A stretch of DNA of 6,456 nucleotides from assembly GCA_035524895.1 (NCBI GenBank), contig DATLFI010000030.1, forward strand, positions 1 to 6,456, given 5' to 3'. Made by a program: the position numbers and the translations under genes. How positions within the stretch are numbered: position 1 is the stretch's first letter; each line of letters begins with the position of its first letter. Below, in pieces: positions 1-4,923 of the stretch. Source of the stretch: DATLFI01 sp035524895. Its GTDB lineage: Bacteria; Acidobacteriota; Thermoanaerobaculia; Multivoradales; Multivoraceae. The notes below the pieces were generated by a model. The model was given only the letters and a program-made list of their open reading frames with translations, made no database searches and was not told the origin of the DNA.

Positions 1-270
1 AACGAGGGAGACGAGACCGCCCAGCTCCTGTCTCGCCGCTGGGTCATCACCGACGGCGAGGGTCGCCAGGAGCTGGTCGAAGGACCAGGCGTCGTCGGCG
101 AGCAGCCTATCCTCGAGCCCGGACAGGCGTTCGAGTACACCCGCTACTGCCCCTTGCCCACTTCGGTCGGCGCCATGCAGGGCGCGTACCGAATGATCAC
201 CAAGAGCGGACGACACTTCGAGGCCGAGATCGCCCCCTTCACTCTCTCGATACCGTTCGCGGTCAATTGA
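1..270 (+). CDS. apaG: ApaG family protein (DUF525), 5'-truncated by the window edge
   Basis: Frame 1 is open from base 1 and ends at TGA 268-270, giving 89 residues. Compared with E. coli ApaG (125 residues), the first visible Asn aligns near residue 37, so about 36 N-terminal residues lie outside the window. Visible family signatures in order are AQLLSRRWVITDGEG, the Gly-rich GPGVVGEQP turn (the GxGxxG motif), LEPGQAFEYT, GAMQGAYRM and a C-terminal FTLSIPFAVN strand. ApaG is a small single-domain beta-sandwich (fibronectin-III-like) protein. In enterobacteria it lies beside ksgA and apaH and has been linked to Mg/Co resistance, but its biochemical role is unsettled, so none is claimed here. 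The next gene is convergent, with stops 44 bp apart. Promoter and start are not visible. Identification is secure; nothing looks damaged in the visible part. Confidence 0.95.
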   Translation, partial: NEGDETAQLLSRRWVITDGEGRQELVEGPGVVGEQPILEPGQAFEYTRYCPLPTSVGAMQGAYRMITKSGRHFEAEIAPFTLSIPFAVN

Positions 271-296
271 CCAAAGCGGGCCAGGCGCGACGTCAC

Positions 297-325
297 GCTA
301 CCTCGCCACTTCGCTACCTCGCCAC
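297..325. repeat. Short tandem duplication at the acyl-CoA synthetase 3' end
   Basis: The 13-mer GCTACCTCGCCAC occurs at 297-309 and again at 313-325, a 16-bp period, followed by a partial CTCGCC at 326-331. Read on the minus strand, the first-encountered copy encodes the end of the synthetase (GEVAR, stop at 316-314) and the second repeats that end just beyond the stop. It looks like a small slippage duplication in the gap between two convergent genes. No function is suggested. Confidence 0.6.
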
Positions 326-831
326 CTCGCCGGCCGCGCGTGCCCGCAGCTCCCGCCGGAGGACCTTGCCCACACCGCTCTTGGGTAGCGCCTCCAAGAA
401 AACGATTCGGAACGGTACCTTGAAGCGGCTGGTGCGCTGGCCAACGAAACCGCGCAGCTCGTCCTCCGCGGCTGCCGCACCGGCGCGCAGCACCACGTAG
501 GCTACGACCATCTCGCCGTACACCGCGTCTGGCACTCCCACCACGGCGGCTTCGGAGACCGCGGGGTGCTCGTACAGCACGGCCTCGAGCTCTGCCGGAT
601 AGATGTTCTCGCCGCCGCGCAGGATCATGTCCTTCTTGCGATCGACGGATGGTTGGCCACACAAAGCGCCGCGATCCGCCCTGGCCCGAGCCCGAGCTCG
701 GAGAATGACCGCTGCAGCCGCCGGGCCCGATCGAGAGTCTCGAGGTTGGTGTGCCACTCGCCCTCGAAGTGGAGCGTTCTACGTTCTCCCAGTCGTGCCG
801 CTGCCTGCTCCGCCAGTCGCGCCAGGTCCAT
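314..831 (-). pseudogene. Acyl-CoA synthetase (AMP-forming ligase) remnant lacking its catalytic core
   Basis: Two pieces of one ANL-superfamily ligase lie side by side in different minus-strand frames. The N-terminal piece (from ATG 831) reads MDLARLAEQAAARLGERRTL and on to GRIAALCVANHPS, the typical start of a fatty-acyl-CoA synthetase N-lobe. Near 640-650 it is joined, out of frame, to VDRKKDMILRGGENIYP (core motif A8, hinge), followed by the mobile C-terminal domain with PAELEAVLYEHPAV, EAAVVGVPD and LPKSGVGKVLRREL (motif A10 with its catalytic Lys), stopping at TAG 316-314. About 172 codons remain against roughly 500 in the family; motifs A3 to A7, including the ATP-binding P-loop, are absent. 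Start 831 is preferred over 846 because GGAGG sits 8 nt upstream. The N-frame ends at TGA 627-625, which overlaps ATG 628-626 of the C-frame as ATGA. The intact parent would have activated a carboxylic acid as acyl-AMP and then acyl-CoA. As written it cannot do so. A collapsed assembly would look the same. Confidence 0.85.
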
Positions 832-1891
832 CCGTCCGTCCTCCATCCTTCGCGCCTGCTTCGGTACCTGCCCAACCCTCGACCAGTTGCTCTTCCGGAA
901 AAAGCTCCGCCAGGAGTGTGGTCGCGTAGACCCCGGGCTCCAGGGTCACCTCGAGCAAGCCCACACCCTGGCCCTCGTCTGTCCAAGACGCTCCGAGCGC
1001 GCGCGCGCGGAGAGATCGCCGCGTTCCCGGGACCCTGACCCCGGCCAGCTTCTTCCCCGCTTCGATCCCGCGAGCCTCGAGCACACGGCATTCGAGCTCC
1101 CCCACCGCACCGGCGGCGGGCCGCATCCGGTCGCCGAAGATGGGTCCGGTCGGCGAGATCTCCATTGCATCGGCCCGCGCCTGCTCGCGCGCCGGATCGT
1201 CGACGAGGAACGGACCACCGCTCGCGTGGACCATCGCCACGTCACCCAGCAGCAGCCGGTCGATCGCCCGACTTCCCGGCTCGGAGCCGGCGTCCTCGAC
1301 GAGCCGCGCTCGCGCCTCGAGCACTTCGTTGAACACGTCGGCCTGGAAGGCGGAGAGCAGGAAGCGGGCGGCGCGGCGATCTCGACCGACAGCGCCCGAG
1401 CGCCAGATTTGCGCCCCAGCCTGCTGGTTGTCGCCGGCGCGACCGAAGCGCTGCTGCCCGAAGCGGTTGGCAAAGCCGTAGCGAGCCAGGGCCTCGAGCC
1501 GTTGTGTAGCTCGATGCCCAGCTTGCTCGCCGACTTCACGGAGCCGCAGTTGGAATCGGTTGCCGGTCAGGTGACCGGTGCGGAGCTTGTGGCGATGGCG
1601 TCGACTCTCCAGAACGCACACGCCATCGCCGACCACCTCCGGCGGCTCCGCGCCGGTGCGCAACGGCAGAGAGAACCACTGGCGCGTGACCGCGCGACGA
1701 TCCTTGCGCCCCGCGTAGCCGACATCGCGCGACGGCACGCCAGCGGAGCGCGCGAGCAGCGACGCGACCTGCTCGGTCGTCCGGTCGCGCTTCTCGACCC
1801 AGAGGTAGAGATGCTCTCCCTCTCCGCACGGCTCGTAGAGCGCCAGCTCTGTGACCTGGAAGTCCTCCGGGGTGGCGCGAAGACGAACCAT
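779..1891 (-). CDS. truD: tRNA pseudouridine(13) synthase TruD
   Basis: TruD isomerises U13 of certain tRNAs (tRNA-Glu in E. coli) to pseudouridine in the cytosol. This 370-residue protein carries the family signatures in order: RATPEDFQVTEL (5-16), GEGEHLYLWVEKR (23-35), the catalytic motif GYAGRKDRRAVTRQW (58-72) with nucleophile Asp64 (equivalent to E. coli Asp80), HRHKLRTGHLTGNRF (99-113), NRFGQQRFG (142-150), ARFLLSAFQADVFNEVL in the TRUD insertion domain, and a closing EVTLEPGVYATTLLAELF. E. coli TruD has 349 residues. ATG 1891 is the only plausible start: an in-frame TGA lies 11 codons upstream with no alternative between, though no clear Shine-Dalgarno precedes it. After AELF the frame runs about 40 residues further as a Gly/Thr-rich, probably disordered tail, because it overlaps the start of the downstream acyl-CoA synthetase by 53 nt. 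It is divergent from the UbiC-like gene. All catalytic features are intact, so it should be functional. Confidence 0.96.
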   Translation of the reverse strand: MVRLRATPEDFQVTELALYEPCGEGEHLYLWVEKRDRTTEQVASLLARSAGVPSRDVGYAGRKDRRAVTRQWFSLPLRTGAEPPEVVGDGVCVLESRRHRHKLRTGHLTGNRFQLRLREVGEQAGHRATQRLEALARYGFANRFGQQRFGRAGDNQQAGAQIWRSGAVGRDRRAARFLLSAFQADVFNEVLEARARLVEDAGSEPGSRAIDRLLLGDVAMVHASGGPFLVDDPAREQARADAMEISPTGPIFGDRMRPAAGAVGELECRVLEARGIEAGKKLAGVRVPGTRRSLRARALGASWTDEGQGVGLLEVTLEPGVYATTLLAELFPEEQLVEGWAGTEAGAKDGGRTDGPGATGGAGSGTTGRT

Positions 1892-1938
1892 GACGTGGAC
1901 GCCGTGTGGTCTGGACGGATAGCCTCAGGACCTGCTCC

Positions 1939-1960
1939 CGGCGCGGGCGCCGGCGCGGGC
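1939..1960. repeat. GC-rich 12-bp-period direct repeat in the truD / UbiC-like divergent gap
   Basis: CGGCGCGGGC occurs at 1939-1948 and again at 1951-1960, separated by GC, and the centre contains the palindrome GGCGCC. It sits in the 179-bp gap (1892-2070) between two divergent genes, where promoters and any operator for either gene should be. I could not find a convincing -35/-10 pair in this gap on either strand. The repeat may be a protein-binding site or simply GC-rich low-complexity sequence. Confidence 0.35.
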
Positions 1961-2070
1961 CAACTTCGGACCTGCCGTCATCGTATGTAGAGACTCGACG
2001 ATTCTGCCGGCGACAGGATTCCCGCGAGACCAGCTTCTTCCCGCGCCCCACCCTCAGGTTCCCACGCACG

Positions 2071-2640
2071 ATGAACGAGCCATCCGGCGCGCTGGCGTCA
2101 CTGCGCAGCGTCGAGGACTTGTATGGCCTGTTCGACGAGGCGCCGCCTGCGACGCTTCCGCTCGAACCCTCTCGGATGCCGCAGCCCTATCGACGGCTGC
2201 TGGCCCACGACGGGCACATGACCGTCACCCTCGAGTCGTTTCATCGTACCCGGGTTTCGCTCGAGGTGCTCGCCGAGTGCCTTCGCGGACCGCGCTACGC
2301 GCGCAAGATCCTCCTTCGTCACGGGGACAGTGGCGCCGTCGTCCAGTACGGGATCATGCAGTTCGACTTGGCGCACGCCAACCCGGAGCTGCGACGTGAA
2401 ATCCTCGCCAGGGAGAAGCCGTTGGGTCGAGCCCTAGCCGAGTACGGTGTGCTGACGAGAGTCAGCACCCACGGCCTGCTCGCCCTCGAGCCGAACGAAG
2501 AGCTGAGGCGCTGCTTCGAGCTACCCACCGAGTGGTCGGGACCACTTTTCGGCCGGCTGGCGACGATCTTCTGCGAAGACCACCCGGTGGTCGACCTGCT
2601 CGAGGTCGTGCGCCCCGAGCCAGAGCCAGCCCGCCGGTAG
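2071..2640 (+). CDS. Probable chorismate-lyase-fold protein (UbiC / DUF98-like)
   Basis: This is a 189-residue cytosolic protein with no signal peptide or membrane segment. Its order of elements resembles chorismate pyruvate-lyase: YRRLLAHDGHMTVTLESFH (40-58) matches the LLLEDSMT...VSVTMIREGF region of E. coli UbiC. RYARKILLRHGDSGAVVQYG (75-94) matches RYWLREILL...EPWLAGRTVV, placing Arg78 where UbiC has substrate-binding Arg76. PLGRALAEYGVLTRV (117-131) matches PLGRYLFTSSTLTRD. A final ATIFCEDHP...LLEVV (164-180) offers Glu178 as a candidate for catalytic Glu155, though one residue out of register. UbiC and the related DUF98 enzyme Rv2949c convert chorismate to 4-hydroxybenzoate and pyruvate. 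Similarity here is at motif level only, and no ubiA or other quinone or polyketide gene is adjacent, so the substrate is unproven; a non-enzymatic relative is possible. ATG 2071 is chosen because homology begins shortly after and upstream codons look non-coding. The start has only a weak AGG upstream. The gene is convergent with RNase D. Confidence 0.65.
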   Translation: MNEPSGALASLRSVEDLYGLFDEAPPATLPLEPSRMPQPYRRLLAHDGHMTVTLESFHRTRVSLEVLAECLRGPRYARKILLRHGDSGAVVQYGIMQFDLAHANPELRREILAREKPLGRALAEYGVLTRVSTHGLLALEPNEELRRCFELPTEWSGPLFGRLATIFCEDHPVVDLLEVVRPEPEPARR

Positions 2641-2649
2641 CGTCCGGCG
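2632..2649. terminator. Hairpin spanning the UbiC-like stop codon, possible bidirectional terminator
   Basis: CGCCGG (2632-2637) and CCGGCG (2644-2649) form a perfect 6-bp stem around the loop TAGCGT, which contains the stop codon of the UbiC-like gene. The two flanking genes converge with only 17 bp between their stops, so a structure usable from both strands makes sense here. There is no T-tract on either side, so intrinsic termination is uncertain. Confidence 0.35.
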
Positions 2650-2657
2650 ATTCTCGC

Positions 2658-3836
2658 TCAACGGTCAGAAAGCTCGGCGAGCAGCCGCTCTCCCACCGCC
2701 TGCCGCCGCCAACCCTCTAGCCCCGCCGGGAGCTCACGGTTGCGCCGGTGTTCCAACACCAGTGCCTCGAGCAGCTTGCGCGACGCCAGGAACTCAGCCG
2801 GCAAGCCGAGGTCTTCGGCCGCGTCGGCGACCACGACCCGCAAACGGTCGACCGTGGCCCGACTCGGTTTGGCACCAGAACGATCGCCGCCGACCTCTGC
2901 GTCGCGATAGCTCACCGCCGCGTCGCGGTGACGCGCCCCGGCCACGAGCTCGATCAGCGCGTCGCCGTACTGACGCCGTACCGAAGGTCCGATGCCGGGT
3001 ATGGCGCGCAGATCCGACGTCTGTCGCGGCAGCCGGCGAGCCAGCTCGACGAGCACGGCGTCCTGCACCACGAAACCTCGGGGCAGGTCCCGGCGGCGTG
3101 CCTCTGCCTCGCGCCAGGCGTTGAGGACGTGGAGCGCCGCCGTCTGGGCCTCGTTCATCGAGCGCCGGTGCAGCCGCGCGAAGACCTGCTCGGGGTCGAG
3201 TCGAGTGCGACACAGCTCGGGAAGCGCGGTGAACTCCTCCTCCGCCCACTCCGACCGGCCGGTGGCGGCGAGCCTGCCGGCAAGCTGTTCGTGCGCGGGC
3301 AGGAGATAGGCGACGTCGAGTGAGGCGTATCGGACCTGCGCCTTCGAGAGCGGACGGCGCAGCCAGTCGGAGCGCTGCTCGACCTTGGGCAGGTCCACGT
3401 CGAACAGTGTCTTCATCAGCCTCGGATAGCCCGGGGACGAGCCGAGGCCCGCCAGCGTCGCGGCGATCTGCGTGTCGTAGAGCGGCCCCGGAAACGACCC
3501 GAACACGTGGAGGAACACTTCCAGGTCCTCGCTCGGAGAGTGCAGCACCTTGATCACGCTCCGGGAGACCAGGACCTCTACCAGTGGTCGCCATACCTCG
3601 GCTGCATCGGCATCCGGTGGCGTCAGCGCGACCGTGTCGACCAGGTAGCAGCCCACCGGGTCCGCGATCTGGATCAGCCCCAGCCGCGGAAAGAACGTCC
3701 GCGTACGCACGAACTCTGTGTCTAGGCCAATGGCGCCGACGCCGCTCCAACGCGCGCAGAGCTCGGCCAAGTGCGCGGCCTCGGTGACCAACAAGGGCGG
3801 CGGCGGCTCCGGGAGCCGGATCGGGAGCGATACCAT
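2658..3836 (-). CDS. rnd: Ribonuclease D, DEDDy 3'-5' exoribonuclease with HRDC region
   Basis: RNase D trims 3' ends of tRNA precursors and other structured RNAs using two metal ions. From ATG 3836 the protein has 392 residues (E. coli RNase D: 375). All four DEDD acidic residues and the family Tyr are visible: Asp39 and Glu41 in GLDTEFVRTRTF, Asp104 in VLHSPSEDLEVF, and Tyr170 and Asp174 in VRYASLDVAYLL. QRSDWLRRPLSKAQ just before is also typical. The C-terminal half (about 205 onward) is the helical HRDC region, with MNEAQTAALHVLNAWREAEA and an LRAIPGIGPSVRRQYGDAL segment, then a basic, low-similarity stretch and a second HRDC-like helix bundle. An ATG at 3905 is in frame but would overlap the divergent gene and add 23 residues lacking RNase D similarity; 3836 is preferred. 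A TATCCT hexamer lies 8 nt before this ATG, raising the possibility of a leaderless mRNA. Intact and presumably active. Confidence 0.96.
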   Translation of the reverse strand: MVSLPIRLPEPPPPLLVTEAAHLAELCARWSGVGAIGLDTEFVRTRTFFPRLGLIQIADPVGCYLVDTVALTPPDADAAEVWRPLVEVLVSRSVIKVLHSPSEDLEVFLHVFGSFPGPLYDTQIAATLAGLGSSPGYPRLMKTLFDVDLPKVEQRSDWLRRPLSKAQVRYASLDVAYLLPAHEQLAGRLAATGRSEWAEEEFTALPELCRTRLDPEQVFARLHRRSMNEAQTAALHVLNAWREAEARRRDLPRGFVVQDAVLVELARRLPRQTSDLRAIPGIGPSVRRQYGDALIELVAGARHRDAAVSYRDAEVGGDRSGAKPSRATVDRLRVVVADAAEDLGLPAEFLASRKLLEALVLEHRRNRELPAGLEGWRRQAVGERLLAELSDR

Positions 3837-3895
3837 GTGCCCGTAGGATAACGGGTCGCAACGGCACGACCCTGGCACCCTTATGGGGTACCCGT
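3837..3895. promoter_or_regulatory. Divergent intergenic region between rnd and the nucleotidyltransferase gene
   Basis: These 59 bp must carry the 5' signals for both divergent genes. On the minus strand TATCCT (3850-3845) fits a -10 element (TAnnnT) and ends 8 nt before the rnd ATG; no good -35 hexamer sits 16-18 bp upstream of it. It lies exactly in the loop of a small inverted repeat, CCCGT (3840-3844) and ACGGG (3851-3855). On the plus strand GGGG at 3885-3888 lies 7 nt before the ATG at 3896 and may serve as a weak ribosome-binding site. These are sequence resemblances only. Confidence 0.35.
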
Positions 3896-4846
3896 ATGGC
3901 GACACTTCCTCTCCTCGTTCTGGGCGGCGGCGACCGCAAGCCCCACTACCTGCCCCCGAGGGGGCGGGGCAAGCAGCCGCTGACCGGCTGCAAGGGCGCC
4001 GACGTGCGGATCGGCGCTCGCCGTCTCATCGATCTGGTGCTGGAGCGGTTCGAGGCCCTCGGCGAATCCCTCGGTCCGACCTACATAGCGGGCCCCGCGG
4101 CGGCCTACGGCCGAGTCGGCTCGGCCCATCTGATCGACACCGACGGCGACTTTGGCGAGAACCTGGCGGCAGGGATCGACGTGATCGGGCGAGCCCATCC
4201 TGGCTCGCCGATCGCCGTCACGACCTGTGACGTGCTGCCCGAGGAAGCCGAGCTCCGGGGCGCGCTCGAGCACTACCACAGGAACGCGCCTTGCGACCTG
4301 TGGTTCCCGCTGGTCCGCACACCAGCGGACGAACGCGCCCTAGGGGAGTCTGCTTGGAAGCCGCGCTACCGCATCGTGTCCGAATCCGGAGAGCCGACTC
4401 CATTCCTACCAGGCCATCTGGCGATCTTCGATCCCGAGGCCATGCGCCTCGCCTTCCTGTATCGGCTCCTGCAGAGAGCGTACGAGAGCCGCAATCGCTC
4501 CGTCCTGTATCGCCGCTGGTACATGATCCGCCGCGTGAGCGGCGCCATCGTGTCCCACGACGTCGAGGAGCTGCTACACGGTCGCCTTCCGGCACTTGCG
4601 GTCGACGTGGTGTTGGCCTTTCGAGCCGCGAGGTGGCTGGCGCGTGGCGTGCTCCCCGTGAACGACGTGGAGCGCGCGCTCCGGCGGCTGTTCGCGCACC
4701 GGGCGCATCGCCGACGCTACCCGGAGCGTCGCATCGTGCTGTCGTTCGTCGACGGCCTCTCGCTCGCGCGCGACATCGACACGGTGGAAGAGGCGAGAGC
4801 CTTGGGCGCCCTGACCGCCCCAGCGGAGTCGATCCCGGTCGCGTGA
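3896..4846 (+). CDS. MobA-like nucleotidyltransferase (GT-A fold), atypical, substrate unknown
   Basis: The 316-residue soluble protein begins with a hydrophobic strand and glycine turn, LPLLVLGGGDRK (4-15), as in NTP transferases, but the usual GxGxRxxxxK loop is replaced by a longer basic stretch ending GRGKQPL (Lys26). Then come GARRLIDLVLERF (40-52), FGENLAAGI (86-94) resembling the base-binding segment, and IAVTTCDVLPEE (106-117), where Asp112 fits the metal-binding Asp of the family. The protein closes with ARDIDTVEEARAL (Asp293, Asp295), typical of the end of MobA/CofC/IspD-type domains. Between these lies an Arg-rich, largely helical insert (about 175-280). Such enzymes transfer NMP from an NTP to a phosphate or sugar-phosphate acceptor, releasing pyrophosphate; nothing here fixes nucleotide or acceptor. 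ATG 3896 has a weak GGGG site 7 nt upstream. The sulfatase-fold gene follows after 77 bp with an intervening hairpin. Fold assignment is moderately sure; function is open. Confidence 0.7.
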   Translation: MATLPLLVLGGGDRKPHYLPPRGRGKQPLTGCKGADVRIGARRLIDLVLERFEALGESLGPTYIAGPAAAYGRVGSAHLIDTDGDFGENLAAGIDVIGRAHPGSPIAVTTCDVLPEEAELRGALEHYHRNAPCDLWFPLVRTPADERALGESAWKPRYRIVSESGEPTPFLPGHLAIFDPEAMRLAFLYRLLQRAYESRNRSVLYRRWYMIRRVSGAIVSHDVEELLHGRLPALAVDVVLAFRAARWLARGVLPVNDVERALRRLFAHRAHRRRYPERRIVLSFVDGLSLARDIDTVEEARALGALTAPAESIPVA

Positions 4847-4866
4847 CATTCGTCGTGCCGGGAGCG

Positions 4867-4882
4867 CGCGGCCTCCGCCGCG
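4867..4882. terminator. GC hairpin after the nucleotidyltransferase gene
   Basis: CGCGGC (4867-4872) and GCCGCG (4877-4882) pair perfectly around a CTCC tetraloop, 20 nt after the nucleotidyltransferase stop. No T-tract follows, so it may act with Rho, act as an attenuator, or protect the transcript's 3' end. It argues mildly that the downstream gene has its own promoter. Confidence 0.35.
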
Positions 4883-4907
4883 GGTGCCGGGACCGGGGCG
4901 ACTGCGC

Positions 4908-4913
4908 TACCAT
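4908..4913 (+). promoter_or_regulatory. Possible -10 element of the sulfatase-like gene
   Basis: TACCAT, within the run TGCGCTACCATC, matches TAnnnT and ends 10 nt before the ATG at 4924. Transcription would then begin about 4 nt before the start codon, which fits the absence of any Shine-Dalgarno sequence there. The -35 position (around 4885) reads TGCCGG, a poor match to TTGACA, so the call is tentative. Confidence 0.3.
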
Positions 4914-4923
4914 CTGCGACGCA

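Noticed and set aside
566..757. The reading MAHQPRDSRSGPAAAAV as a genuine N-terminus for the synthetase C-terminal domain
   Set aside because: This segment is the out-of-frame reading of the synthetase N-terminal piece; homology in this frame begins only at VDRKKD near 645.
997..1009. Alternating GC run (13 nt) as possible Z-DNA or a regulatory repeat
   Set aside because: It lies inside truD and encodes ordinary codons of an Arg-Ala-Arg-Ala segment; such runs are common at this base composition.
314..1891. The truD-synthetase unit as a novel toxin, defence or signalling module
   Set aside because: Both genes are recognisable ordinary enzymes, one of them broken, and no mobile or defence-associated features lie nearby.
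566..1990. 474-codon plus-strand open frame antisense to truD
   Set aside because: It mirrors truD and the synthetase remnant, its translation resembles no protein family, and long antisense frames are expected at this GC content.
2794..3939. 381-codon minus-strand frame overlapping rnd
   Set aside because: It is a shifted reading of RNase D with an Arg/Ala/Gly-rich composition and no motifs; the rnd frame has every catalytic residue.
4291..4923. Upstream extension of the sulfatase-like frame through the nucleotidyltransferase gene
   Set aside because: The extension is an out-of-frame reading of the upstream gene, rich in Arg and Pro, and it would place the signal peptide in the middle of the protein.
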